Shown here one piece after another: positions 36,347 through 46,693 of a stretch of DNA of 64,000 nucleotides (position 1 is its first letter; each line of letters opens with the position of its first letter). The translations under genes and the position numbers were made by a program. The stretch is from Streptomyces hawaiiensis (GTDB lineage: Bacteria; Actinomycetota; Actinomycetes; Streptomycetales; Streptomycetaceae). The stretch is from NCBI RefSeq assembly GCF_004803895.1, contig NZ_CP021978.1:1736001-1800000 (forward strand), given 5' to 3'. Below the pieces are notes generated by a model, which saw nothing but the letters and a program-made list of their open reading frames with translations, searched no databases and was not told the DNA's origin.

Positions 36347-37249
36347 GCTACTGCGGTGGCCTCGATAGCAGTCGCCACCCCGGCCCCGGAGCGCCCCGGC
36401 TTCGGCACCCTCCAGGCCGCCCTCGGCGTCGTGGCCTTCTCCCTCACGTTCCCGGCCACCGCCTGGGGGCTGGAGGGCTTCGGTCCCTGGTCGCTGGTCG
36501 CCGTGCGGAGCGTCCTGGCCGCTGTGATCGCGGGCGTCGCTCTCCTGGCGCTGCGGGTGCCGCTGCCCGCCCGTCGGCACTGGCCGGGCCTCGCGGTCGT
36601 CGGGGCCGGTGTCGTCCTCGGCTTCCCCCTGCTGACCACGCTGGCGCTGGAGACCTCCACCACCGCGCACGCCGCCGTCGTGGTCGGCCTGCTCCCGCTG
36701 ACCACCGCGCTCTTCTCGGCCCTGCGCGTCGGCACGCGGCCCTCGCGCACCTTCTGGATCGCCGCCCTCGCGGGCGCGGCGGCGGTGCTGGCCTTCACCG
36801 TGCAGCAGAGCGGCGGCGCCCTGACCACCGCCGACCTGTACCTCTTCGCCGCGCTGCTGGTCTGCGCGGCCGGCTACACCGAGGGCGGCCGGCTGGCCCG
36901 GGTCATGCCGGGCTGGCAGGTGATCGGCTGGGCGCTGGTGCTGTGCCTGCCGCTGACCGTGCCCGTCGCCGCCCTCGCCCTGGCGCACGAACCCGTCCGG
37001 CTGACCGCGCACAGCGTCACCGGCCTGCTGTGGGTCGCGGCGGGTTCGCAGTTCGCCGGGCTGGTCGTCTGGTACCGCGGCATGGCGGCCATCGGCATCC
37101 CCAAGGCCAGCCAGTTGCAGCTCGCCCAGCCGCTGCTCACACTGGTGTGGTCGGTGCTGCTGCTGGGCGAGCACCTCACGGTCGCCGCCCCGCTGACGGC
37201 CGCGGCGGTGCTGGTCTGCATCGCCGTCACACAGCGATCACGCGGCTGA
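36329..37249 (+). CDS. EamA-family (DMT) transporter
   Basis: The 306-residue protein has ten hydrophobic segments in two EamA repeats, with FPATAWGLEGFGPWSLVAVRSVLAA in the first and QLAQPLLTLVWSVLLLGEHL closing the second. Such proteins export or import amino acids and other small metabolites. Divergence from a MocR regulator suggests a PLP-related amine or amino acid substrate, which is inference. It may start at the overlapping ATG 36329 or at a GTG near 36356, since the first membrane segment begins only after residue 28. Confidence 0.88.
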   Translation: MRAQSSATAVASIAVATPAPERPGFGTLQAALGVVAFSLTFPATAWGLEGFGPWSLVAVRSVLAAVIAGVALLALRVPLPARRHWPGLAVVGAGVVLGFPLLTTLALETSTTAHAAVVVGLLPLTTALFSALRVGTRPSRTFWIAALAGAAAVLAFTVQQSGGALTTADLYLFAALLVCAAGYTEGGRLARVMPGWQVIGWALVLCLPLTVPVAALALAHEPVRLTAHSVTGLLWVAAGSQFAGLVVWYRGMAAIGIPKASQLQLAQPLLTLVWSVLLLGEHLTVAAPLTAAAVLVCIAVTQRSRG

Positions 37250-37341
37250 GCGGGACGGCGCACGGCCACTGCCTACAGGCGCCCCCCGCCGTAGACTCAA
37301 GGCCACGGACCGCTGCTCCGCACATCGTGAGGAGGCCCCAT

Positions 37342-37542
37342 ATGCGCGCAACCGTGGGTGACCAGCTTGTCCAGCACGGCAGGGTGGTCGGTCAGCACGA
37401 CAAGGTCGGCGAGATCGTCGAAGTGCTCGGCCAGGAGGGCAACCCGCCGTACCGCGTCCGGTTCGAGGACGGACACGAGGGCGTGTGCTCCCCGGGACCC
37501 GACACGGAGATCCGGCACAGGGAGACCACCACCGGGCCATGA
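37342..37542 (+). CDS. DUF1918 protein
   Basis: The 66-residue protein has the DUF1918 pattern: MRATVGDQLVQHGRVVGQHDKVGEIVEV, then PPYRVRFEDGHEGVCSPGPD. It is a small SH3-like beta barrel found widely in actinobacteria; function is unknown. GAGGAGG precedes the ATG. It converges with the GHL10 gene, whose stop lies one base beyond its own. Confidence 0.92.
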   Translation: MRATVGDQLVQHGRVVGQHDKVGEIVEVLGQEGNPPYRVRFEDGHEGVCSPGPDTEIRHRETTTGP

Positions 37543-37543
37543 C

Positions 37544-38779
37544 TCAGCGCGGGGGCGACGCCGGCTGCCCGTAGTGGTCGGCGACCACCCGCGCCATCGC
37601 CCCGATCCGGTCGGCCGCCACGTCCTTGGCGGCGAAGTAGACGTGTCCGCGCACCTGCGGGTACTCCCCGGCCAGCGTCAGGTGCCGGGAGAGCTCGCCG
37701 GTCTCCTGCCACGGGGCGGGCTGCGCCGGGTCGCCGGCCTTGTACAGCGCCTCCCCCACATAGAGCTGCGTCGAGCTGCCGCGCGCGACCTCCGCCCACC
37801 AGGGCACCAGCTTCGCGTAGTCGGCGGCGGCGAAGCCGATGTTCCAGTACAGCTGCGGGACGATGTAGTCGATCCAGCCCTCCCGCACCCACTTCCGGGT
37901 GTCGGCGTGCAGATCGTCGTACGTCTCCACACCCGCCCGGGTGTCCGAGCCGAGCGGGTCGGTCGCGGCGTTGCGCCACACGCCGAAGGGGCTGATACCG
38001 AAGCGGGCGCCCGGACGGGCCTCCTTGATGCGGTCCGCCGTCTCCCGCACCAGCCGGTCGATGTTGTCCCGCCGCCAGGCGGCCCGGTCCGGGAAGCCGC
38101 CGCCGTGCTCGTCGTAGGCCGCGTCGTCGTCGAAGCTCTGCCCCGCCACGGGGTACGGGTAGAAGTAGTCGTCGAAGTGGACGCCGTCCACGGGGTACTT
38201 CGCCACCGCGTCGAGCATCGCGTCCTCGACGAAGGCGCGGACCTCGGGCAGCCCCGGGTTGTAGAACAGCTTCCCGCCGTACGTCACCACCCAGTCGGGG
38301 TTCCGGCGGGCGGGGTGGGAGGCGACGAGCCTGGTCGGGTCGGCGTGAGCGGCGATCCGGTACGGGTTGAACCAGGCGTGCAGCCGGAGGCCCCGGGCAT
38401 GCGCCTCCTGCACTGCCGTGCCCAGCGGGTCCCAGCCGGGGTCCTTGCCCTGGGTGCCGGTGAGGTACTGCGACCAGGGCTCGTACGGCGAGGGCCACAG
38501 GGCGTCCGCCGTGGGCCGGACCTGGAGGAACACGGTGTTGAGCCGGTTGCTGACCGCCGTGTCGAGGTGAGTGAGCAGCTCGGCGCGCTGCTGCGACGCG
38601 GTCAGCCCGGGCTTCGATGGCCAGTCGCGGTTGGCCACGGAGGCGATCCAGACGCCCCGCATCTCGGATTCCGGCGCCCCGCCCTTCCGCCCGGGGGCGG
38701 CCGACGCCTGAGGCATCATCGTGAAAGCCGACAGCGCCGCCACCGCGAACGCCCTGCGTGAGACTCGTCCCATCCGCAT
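37544..38779 (-). CDS. Secreted GHL10-type glycoside hydrolase-like protein (family of YngK/DUF187)
   Basis: The 411-residue protein has a Tat-like signal (VSRRAFAVAALSAFTMM, ending ASA-AP). The barrel domain starts MRGVWIASVANRDWPSKPGL and contains LNTVFLQVRPTADALWPS, YPVDGVHFDDYFYPYP with paired Asp residues, and GISPFGVWRN, all typical of GHL10. The family is related to glycoside hydrolases and is thought to act on cell-wall or polysaccharide substrates; the exact substrate is unknown. The start is ATG 38779. Confidence 0.88.
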   Translation of the reverse strand: MRMGRVSRRAFAVAALSAFTMMPQASAAPGRKGGAPESEMRGVWIASVANRDWPSKPGLTASQQRAELLTHLDTAVSNRLNTVFLQVRPTADALWPSPYEPWSQYLTGTQGKDPGWDPLGTAVQEAHARGLRLHAWFNPYRIAAHADPTRLVASHPARRNPDWVVTYGGKLFYNPGLPEVRAFVEDAMLDAVAKYPVDGVHFDDYFYPYPVAGQSFDDDAAYDEHGGGFPDRAAWRRDNIDRLVRETADRIKEARPGARFGISPFGVWRNAATDPLGSDTRAGVETYDDLHADTRKWVREGWIDYIVPQLYWNIGFAAADYAKLVPWWAEVARGSSTQLYVGEALYKAGDPAQPAPWQETGELSRHLTLAGEYPQVRGHVYFAAKDVAADRIGAMARVVADHYGQPASPPR

Positions 38780-38952
38780 GCCCCAAAAAGCCGCGGATCC
38801 GCCCGGTCGCGGATCGCTCCGCGCCCAGCATGCCCGAAGCGGACCCGACCCCCGCGATCGATCATCGATACTTGGCGGTAACGTGCACGAACGGAGCAGG
38901 CGCCGGGACCCGGCCGGCCTGCCGGTCGTGGATCAGCAGCGAAAGGGACGAT

Positions 38953-39828
38953 GTGACGGACATCCCAGCGGGAGACATTGCACGCGTCGGAGTCGTGGGC
39001 TGCGGTCAGATGGGCGCGGGGATCGCCGAGGTGTGCGCCCGGGCCGGCCTGGACGTCATGGTCGCCGAGACCACCGGCGAAGCCCTGGAGATCGGCCGCA
39101 CCCGGCTGTTCACCTCCCTGGCCAAGGCAGCCGAACGCGGCAAGATCACCGAGGAGGAGCAGGAGGCCACACTGGCCCGCCTGAGCTTCACCACGGATCT
39201 CGGCGAGTTCGCCGACCGTGACCTCGTGATCGAGGCCGTCGTCGAGAACGAGCAGGTCAAGTCCGAGATCTTCCAGGTGCTCGACCAGGTCGTGACCCGG
39301 CCCGACGCGATCCTGGCGTCCAACACCTCCTCGATCCCGCTGGTGAAGCTGGCAGTGGCGACGTCACGGCCCGACCAGGTCATCGGCATCCACTTCTTCA
39401 ACCCGGCCCCGGTGCAGAAGCTCGTCGAGCTGATCCCGGCGCTCACCACGTCCGAGGGCACGATCAGCCGCGCCCAGATGTTCACCGAGAAGCTGCTGGG
39501 CAAGCACGCGATCCGCGCCCAGGACCGCTCCGGCTTCGTGGTCAACGCGCTGCTGATCCCGTACCTGCTCTCCGCGATCCGGATGTTCGAGACGGGCATC
39601 GCCAGCCGCGAGGACATCGACAACGGCATGGAGATGGGCTGCGCCCACCCCATGGGCCCGCTCAAGCTGTCCGACCTGATCGGCCTGGACACGGTCGCCT
39701 CGGTCGCGCAGTCCATGTACGAGGAGTACAAGGAGCCCCTGTACGCCGCTCCCCCGCTCCTGCAGCGTATGGTCGACGCGGGCCGGCTGGGCCGCAAGAC
39801 GGGCTCGGGCTTCTACACCTACGGCTGA
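38953..39828 (+). CDS. 3-hydroxybutyryl-CoA / 3-hydroxyacyl-CoA dehydrogenase
   Basis: The 291-residue protein has the NAD-binding loop VGVVGCGQMGAGIAEVCARAG (GxGxxG). NTSSIPL and HFFNPAPVQKLVELIP carry the catalytic Ser and His, and DRSGFVVNALLIPYL and MGPLKLSDLIGLD belong to the C-terminal domain. It oxidises 3-hydroxyacyl-CoA, most likely 3-hydroxybutyryl-CoA, in fatty acid or polyester metabolism. The start is GTG 38953 after AAAGGGA; the upstream frame from 38758 has no family support. Confidence 0.93.
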   Translation: MTDIPAGDIARVGVVGCGQMGAGIAEVCARAGLDVMVAETTGEALEIGRTRLFTSLAKAAERGKITEEEQEATLARLSFTTDLGEFADRDLVIEAVVENEQVKSEIFQVLDQVVTRPDAILASNTSSIPLVKLAVATSRPDQVIGIHFFNPAPVQKLVELIPALTTSEGTISRAQMFTEKLLGKHAIRAQDRSGFVVNALLIPYLLSAIRMFETGIASREDIDNGMEMGCAHPMGPLKLSDLIGLDTVASVAQSMYEEYKEPLYAAPPLLQRMVDAGRLGRKTGSGFYTYG

Positions 39829-39850
39829 CCGCCCGGCTGAAGCAGCCACC

Positions 39851-40081
39851 TCAACGCCGCCGCTCCTCCGGCCACGGCCGGAACCGGCGGCGTCCCCATT
39901 CCGCCGCCCGCTCGTTGAGGCGCCCGCGCAGCCAGCCCATCCAGAGGGCGAGCGGAGTGGCGGCCAGGGCGAGCAGCAGCGCCGTGCCCCACCCCGTTCC
40001 GCCCGAGGAGTACCGGAACACCACGACCAGCAGCGCGTAGAGCGCCATCGCGTACGCCGCGTACTTCTGCCGCTTCGTCAT
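39851..40081 (-). CDS. Small hypothetical membrane protein
   Basis: The 76-residue protein has two hydrophobic segments (about 8-24 and 32-52) and a basic, Arg-rich tail ending PWPEERRR. No family is recognised. The start ATG 40081 has no strong ribosome site. It converges with the 3-hydroxyacyl-CoA dehydrogenase gene. Confidence 0.6.
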   Translation of the reverse strand: MTKRQKYAAYAMALYALLVVVFRYSSGGTGWGTALLLALAATPLALWMGWLRGRLNERAAEWGRRRFRPWPEERRR

Positions 40082-40139
40082 GCCGTCCCGGGTACCCCCG
40101 AGGCCGGTTACGGACGGTCAGATTTCGGCCAAGCTGCGG

Positions 40140-40165
40140 GCCCGGCACCGGACTTGGTGCCGGGC
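40140..40165. other. Perfect 10-bp hairpin in a divergent intergenic region
   Basis: GCCCGGCACC (40140-40149) and GGTGCCGGGC (40156-40165) form a perfect stem with a 6-base loop between the divergent genes at 40081 and 40301. As no gene ends here, it could be an operator or a leader hairpin. Confidence 0.55.
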
Positions 40166-40173
40166 TCGCGGCA

Positions 40174-40190
40174 TTCACACACCGTGTGCG
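40174..40190. promoter_or_regulatory. TTCACAC-N3-GTGTG dyad, site A
   Basis: TTCACAC-ACC-GTGTGCG matches the perfect dyad TTCACAC-GGG-GTGTGAA at 42600-42616 in arms and spacing, except for its last two bases. It lies 110 bases upstream of the coiled-coil membrane protein gene. Confidence 0.45.
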
Positions 40191-40300
40191 CGCCGGGCTC
40201 GCATATGCCCCTCGCACACTCTCCCCAGGCGCCCACCAGGCGAGTTGACTCCTCATACGCATGCAAGGGATGTGAAACGACTACGGAAAGGAGCGGACTC

Positions 40301-40558
40301 GTGACCGCCGATCCCGAGCATCCCGTCGTCCATGGAGAACTCGCAGAGTTACGACGCCGCCTCGATGTGGCCTATGCCCGCGTCGAGGGCGGACTGGCTC
40401 TGCTCAGCCACCGCACCGAGGAGACCGCCAAGGAGATCGAGGAGCTCAACACCCGGATCCACACGCTCGAACACGCGCGCTGGCCGCTGCCCGCGGTCTG
40501 CGCCCTCACCGCCGTGGGTGCCCTCGTCATGGCGATCTGGCAGGCGCTCGGCCGTTGA
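40301..40558 (+). CDS. Small coiled-coil, tail-anchored membrane protein
   Basis: The 85-residue protein starts at GTG 40301 after AAAGGAG. Residues 12-57 form a heptad-like coiled coil (ELAELRRRLDVAYARVEGGL, then EETAKEIEELNTRIHTLE). A single C-terminal membrane segment (PAVCALTAVGALVMAIW) follows. No family function is known to me. It converges with the Nudix gene, with two bases between the stops. Confidence 0.75.
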   Translation: MTADPEHPVVHGELAELRRRLDVAYARVEGGLALLSHRTEETAKEIEELNTRIHTLEHARWPLPAVCALTAVGALVMAIWQALGR

Positions 40559-40559
40559 C

Positions 40560-41105
40560 TCAGGGCAGCGTGTCCTGACCGAGCCTGAGATGGTGCAGCA
40601 GAAGTAACGCGGCCGCCATGTTGGCGGCCGGGACCTCGCCGCGGGCGACAATGTCGGGGACGAGCTTGAGAGGCACCCATTCCCGGCGGTCCGACTCGAA
40701 GTCGTCCACGGGGTGCCCGACGTACTCGCCCTCGTCGGCCCAGTACACGTGGTGCCGGGCGTCGGTGAGCCCGTTGGACGGCTCCACGCTCATCAGGTGG
40801 CGCAGGGGCCCCGGCCGCCAGCCGGTCTCCTCCTCCAGTTCCCTGGCGGCCGCGCGGGCGATGTCCTCGCCGTCCTCGACCACCCCGGCCGCGAGTTCCC
40901 ACCCCCAGCTGTCGGTGATGAAACGGTGCCGCCAGAGCAGCAGCACCTCGTTGGCCTCGTTCACGACCGTGGCCACCGCGACGGGCCGCAGCCGTATGAG
41001 GAAGTGGTCCAGGTGCCTGCCGTCCGGCAGTTCGACATCCGCGAGATTGACGCTGAACCAGCGGTTTGAGTACACAGTTTGTTCGTTGTGTTTCGTCCAC
41101 TGCAC
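40560..41105 (-). CDS. Nudix hydrolase
   Basis: The 181-residue protein contains the complete Nudix box G-VVEDG-E-DIARAAA-RE-LEEETGW, which binds the metal for pyrophosphate cleavage. WELAAG precedes it, as in ADP-ribose pyrophosphatase-like members. The start was set at GTG 41105 (VQWTKHNEQTVYSNRW), with GAAGG upstream; a longer frame from 41204 lacks support. It follows the NsdA-like regulator gene on the same strand, 108 bases away. The substrate is unknown. Confidence 0.9.
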   Translation of the reverse strand: MQWTKHNEQTVYSNRWFSVNLADVELPDGRHLDHFLIRLRPVAVATVVNEANEVLLLWRHRFITDSWGWELAAGVVEDGEDIARAAARELEEETGWRPGPLRHLMSVEPSNGLTDARHHVYWADEGEYVGHPVDDFESDRREWVPLKLVPDIVARGEVPAANMAAALLLLHHLRLGQDTLP

Positions 41106-41213
41106 GGTTCTGCCACCTTCCGTCGAGTAAGTGGCAATATCGCAGCAGGGACGTACGGACAGCAGGCGCACAGGAAGCGCCTCGGAGCGAGACACGGGCG
41201 CCACCGCCCGGAC

Positions 41214-42554
41214 CTACAACGGTACGCGCAGTGCTCCGTCGATGAGTTCGGCGGCCTCGGCCGTGCCCGCGCAGCCACTGCGCGCCAGGTGCTCCCGCAC
41301 CGCGCGCAGCCGGTCGCGCAGCCGCTGGGACTCCATGCCCCGGGCCTGCTCGGCCATCTGCACGGCGATGACCACCGCCTTGTCGGCGTTGCCCTGCCGC
41401 AGCTCGATGGTGCTGAGCATGGCCAGCCGGTGCACCCGGCCGCGGTCGTGCGCCGGGTTGCCGACGGCGGCCGCGGCATGCTCCCCGGCGGCCGCGATCT
41501 CCCCGAGGCTCAGCAGCGCCTCCGCCACCTGCACATTGACGAGCCCGGGCTGGACATAACCGGTCTCGTCGGGCTCGTGGCCGCGCCGGATGCGCTCGGC
41601 GGCCTGCTCGGCCCGCCGGATGCAGGACAGGGCGCCGCCGCCGTCGCCGAGATGCGCGTACGCCTTGGCCTGCATCGCGTACAGGTCGGAGGCGAGCGCT
41701 GGGGTGATGTGCTTGCCGGCGGCCCGCAGCGCCGCCTCCGCGAAGGCGACGGACTGACGGTACTCCCGCATGAACAGCGACTGGTTGACGAGCAGGGCGA
41801 TCACATACGCCCCCAGTCCCCGGTCACCGCTGGCCTTGGCGAGCCGCAGCGCCTGATGGAAGTAGCGCTGGGCCAGGCCGTGCGCGTCGGAGTCGTACGC
41901 GCAAATGCCGGCGACCGCCACCAACCCGCCGGTGGCCCGGTGCAGTTGGCGGCCGGTCTCGTCGGTGTAGCTGCCGCGCAGCAGCGGGGCGGCCTCGGCG
42001 TTGAGGAAGCCGACGATACGGGCCCGCGTCGCGATGCCCCCGGCCTTGCGGTACATCTGCTCGTAGTGCGTGCGGGCGGACCGCAGCATCTCCAGGTCGC
42101 CCGCGGTGACCCGGTGTCTGCCGCCGCGGGAGACGTCCACGTCCTCGGGCGGGTTCTCCCACTCCCACACCGGCATCACGGCGGGCGTGCCGGTGAGCGC
42201 GGGCGCGCCCAGGATGTGCGGGCGCTGCTGCTGGTCGGAGCGCCACAGGGCGGTGGCCCGTTCGACGAACCCGGACAGGGAGCCGGTGTGCGGGGCGGAC
42301 GGCTCGCCGGGCACGCCGAGGCCGATGTCGTCGAGGGTGACCGGCCGCTGCAGCCGGGCCGCGAGCACCTCGCAGATCAGGTCGGGCACCTGGCCCCGGG
42401 GGCGCTGCCCCTTCAACCACCGGGCGACGGCGGTGTGTTCGTACCTCAGGGACAGGCCACGTGCCCGTCCCGCCTGGTTGACGTGTGCGGCCAGCCCCGC
42501 GTGCGAGATCCCCGCCTCGTCCAGGATCGCGTCGAGCAGAGTGTTGGGCTGCAT
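41214..42554 (-). CDS. NsdA-like transcriptional regulator with TPR-type repeats
   Basis: The 446-residue protein starts MQPNTLLDAILDEAGISHAGLAAHVN, with a divergent helix-turn-helix (residues 1-55, ending ARWLKGQRPRG). A long helical part resembling TPR repeats follows (for example QRYFHQALRLAKASGDRGLGAYV, and YAMQAKAYAHLGDGGGALSCIRRAE). This architecture occurs in Streptomyces developmental and antibiotic regulators such as NsdA; whether this member has that role is inference. Its promoter contains a perfect TTCACAC-GGG-GTGTGAA dyad. Confidence 0.82.
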   Translation of the reverse strand: MQPNTLLDAILDEAGISHAGLAAHVNQAGRARGLSLRYEHTAVARWLKGQRPRGQVPDLICEVLAARLQRPVTLDDIGLGVPGEPSAPHTGSLSGFVERATALWRSDQQQRPHILGAPALTGTPAVMPVWEWENPPEDVDVSRGGRHRVTAGDLEMLRSARTHYEQMYRKAGGIATRARIVGFLNAEAAPLLRGSYTDETGRQLHRATGGLVAVAGICAYDSDAHGLAQRYFHQALRLAKASGDRGLGAYVIALLVNQSLFMREYRQSVAFAEAALRAAGKHITPALASDLYAMQAKAYAHLGDGGGALSCIRRAEQAAERIRRGHEPDETGYVQPGLVNVQVAEALLSLGEIAAAGEHAAAAVGNPAHDRGRVHRLAMLSTIELRQGNADKAVVIAVQMAEQARGMESQRLRDRLRAVREHLARSGCAGTAEAAELIDGALRVPL

Positions 42555-42599
42555 GTGGGCCCCCGGATGGCTCGGTGCGGCCAGATTAGTGGGTCCGTC

Positions 42600-42616
42600 T
42601 TCACACGGGGTGTGAA
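42600..42616. promoter_or_regulatory. TTCACAC-N3-GTGTGAA dyad, site B
   Basis: TTCACAC-GGG-GTGTGAA is a perfect 7-bp inverted repeat, 46 bases upstream of the NsdA-like regulator start codon. TAATCT nearer the gene could be its -10 element. Autoregulation is a reasonable guess. The region 42555-42887 otherwise holds only the pheT terminator. Confidence 0.5.
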
Positions 42617-42809
42617 CGGAGTGCCCGCATCCGCGCTGTGTGCGCGCTGTCGCTGAGAGTCGCCGGCCGGTTGACTGAATCGCCTCGAAAGAGGCCGGCC
42701 GGGCCGCCGGCTCCCCCTCGTACAGTGCGGCGGCCCGCTATCGCCGTCCGCCCGGCCGCCTGCCCGACACTCCGTGGCGGGGCGGACGGCTCCGCCGGCC
42801 GGACCGTCT

Positions 42810-42879
42810 GGGGTGCGGGGAACCGCGCGGACGACCACGACGAAGCCGCAGCCGCCCGCACACCGCGGTTCCCCGCCCC
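42810..42879 (-). terminator. Long imperfect hairpin downstream of pheT, related to the GCGCGGGGAAC element
   Basis: GGGGTGCGGGGAACCGCG (42810-42827) and CGCGGTTCCCCGCCCC (42864-42879) pair with one bulge around a 36-base loop, directly after the pheT stop. Both arms resemble the dispersed element seen at 10124, 13552 and 24820. Confidence 0.7.
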
Positions 42880-42887
42880 TTGGGCAC

Positions 42888-45400
42888 TCAGCTCCGCAGC
42901 TCGGCGCCCACACGCCCGCCCGCGAGGGCGACCGCCGCGTCGCGGGCCGCGGACGCCTCGTCCACGGTCAGCGTCCGGTCGGCCGCCCGGAACCGCAGCG
43001 CGTAGGCGAGCGACTTCCGTCCGTCACCCAGCTGCTCCGCGTTCTCATACACGTCGAACAGCCGGATCGACTCCAGCAGCTCCCCGGCCCCCTCACGCAA
43101 GGCCTCCTCGACCTCCGCCGCCGGAACAACGGCGTCGACGACCAGGGCGACGTCCTGCGTGGCCACGGGGAACGTGGAGATCCGCGGCGCCGCCGCCGTG
43201 GCGTCACCGGCGGCCTCCACCGCGTCCAGGTCGATCTCCGTCGCGCAGGTGCGCGCGGGGAGGCCGAGGGCCTTCACGACCCGCGGATGCAGCTCGCCCG
43301 CGTGCCCCACGACCCGCTCGGCACCGTCCACGGTGACCGCCAGCTCGGCGCATCGCCCCGGGTGCCACGGCCCGTACTGCCCCTTGCGGATGACGAGCTC
43401 GGCGCCGGCCTCCCGCGCGACGGACCGCGCGGCCTCGACCGCGTCGGCCCAGTCGGCCGGACGGCCCTTGCCCCACCAGCCGGCCTGCTCACGCGCACCG
43501 GCGAGGACGACGGCCACGTGCCGCGGCTGCTCGGGCAGCGCCGCGTTCAGCTCGGCGAGCTCCTCGTCGGTCGGGCGGCGGTCGACCGGCAGCACGGCCG
43601 CGATCCGCTGCTCCTCGCGCGGCCGGAAGACCAGACCGGACTCGAACAGCGCGAGGTCGTGCGAGCCCCGGCCGTCGTTGCGCCGCAGGGCGGCGAGCAG
43701 ACCCGGCAGCAGCGACGTGCGCAGCACGGGCTCCTCGTCGCTCAGCGGGTTGCTGAGCTTCACGACGCGCCGGGCCCGGTCGTCCGCCTCCAGGCCGAGC
43801 TGGTCGAAGACCTGCTCGCCGATGAACGGGTAGTTCAGCGCCTCGACGTATCCGGCACCGGCCAGGGCGCGGCCCACGCGGCGGTGCAGCCGCTGCCGGT
43901 CGGTCAGGCCGAGGCCCGCCGGCGGCTTGGGCAGCGTGGAGGGCAGGTTCTCGTAGCCCTCCAGCCGGATGACCTCTTCGGCCAGGTCGTTCGGGTCGGT
44001 GAGGTCGGGCCGCCAGGACGGCACGGTGACGATCAGCTCGTCCTGCCCGTACACGTCGCAGCCGACCTCCTGGAGGCGGCGTACGACGGTCTCGCGGCCG
44101 TAGACCACGCCCGCGACCTTGTCCGGGTGATCGGCCGGGATGGTGATGGTGCGCGGCGCGGAAGGGGCGAGGACCTCGGTGACGCCGACCTCGGCGGTGC
44201 CGCCCGCGAGCAGCACCAGCAGGTCGACGGTGCGCTGCGCGGCGGCCGCCGCGGCCTGCGGGTCGACGCCGCGCTCGAAGCGCCGAGACGCCTCGGAGGA
44301 CAGCTTGTGCCGGCGGGCCGTGCGCGCGATCGACACCGCGTCGAAGTGCGCGGCCTCGATGACGACGTCGGCCGTGGCGTTCTCGACGTTGTCGTGGTCG
44401 GCGATCTCCGTGTTGGCGCCGCCCATGACGCCGGCGAGCCCGATCGGGCCGCGGTCGTCGGTGATCACCAGATCCTCGGCGTCCAGCGTGCGCTCGGCAC
44501 CGTCGAGGGTGGTGAGCTTCTCGCCCGGCTCGGCCCGGCGCACGCCGATGGTGCCCTGGACCAGGCCGCGGTCGTAGGCGTGCAGCGGCTGGCCGAGCTC
44601 CATCATCACGTAGTTGGTGACGTCGACGGCGAGCGAGATCGGGCGCATGCCGACCTTCTGCAGCCGGCGCTGGAGCCAGATCGGGGAGCGGGCCTCGGCG
44701 CTCAGGCCGGTCACCGTGCGGGCCGTGAAGCGGTCGCAGCCGAGGGGGTCGGAGATCCGCACCGGGTAGCCGTAGGCGTTCGGGCCGGGCACGTCGATCA
44801 GCGCCGGGTCGCGCAGCGGCAGCCCGTAGGCGATGGCGGTCTCGCGGGCCACGCCGCGGATGGACAGGCAGTAGCCGCGGTCGGGCGTGACGGCGATGTC
44901 GAGGACCTCGTCGACCAGTTCGAGCAGCTCGACGGCGTCCTTGCCGATCTCGGTCTCCGGCGGCAGGACGATGATGCCCTTGGTGCCGTCGTCGCCCATG
45001 TTCAGCTCGTCGCTGGAGCAGATCATGCCGCGCGACATCTTGCCGTAGGTCTTGCGCTCGGCGATCTGGAAGTCACCGGGCAGGACGGCGCCGGGCAGGG
45101 CCACGACGACCTTGTCGCCGACGGCGAAGTTGCGGGCGCCGCAGACGATCTCCTGGGGCTCACCGGTGCCGTTGGCCCGGCCGACGTCGACGGTGCAGAA
45201 GCGGATCGGCTTCTTGAACTCCGTCAGCTCCTCGATCGTCGACACCTGGCCGACGACCAGCGGGCCCTTGAGGTCGGCGCCGAGCTGCTCGACGGTCTCG
45301 ACCTCGAGACCGGCCGAGACGAGCTTCTCCTGGACGTCGCGGCCGGATTCCGTCTCCGGCAGGTCGACGTACTCCCGCAGCCAAGAAAGCGGGACCCGCA

Positions 45401-45401
<1 letters not shown>
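42888..45401 (-). CDS. pheT: Phenylalanyl-tRNA synthetase beta subunit
   Basis: The 837-residue subunit has an N-terminal [16 protein letters not shown] and a tRNA-binding EMAP-like domain (about 40-160, [17 protein letters not shown]). B3/B4 editing regions, the B5 fold and a C-terminal anticodon-binding domain ([13 protein letters not shown] near the end) follow. Length is normal for bacterial PheT. It pairs with PheS to charge tRNA-Phe and edits mischarged Tyr. Its ATG overlaps the pheS stop by one base (TGATG). A hairpin follows its stop. Confidence 0.97.
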
Positions 45402-46567
<1,166 letters not shown>

Positions 46568-46693
46568 TCACCGACTCGGACGGCCGTCTCCGGGACACAA
46601 AGGTGCCATTGGCCGAGTCTAACGGGGTGGAGGGCCCCTCTCGGACGCCCGGTCCGAGCGGGCCCTCAGGTAGGCGAATGCGCCCGTGGGGGC

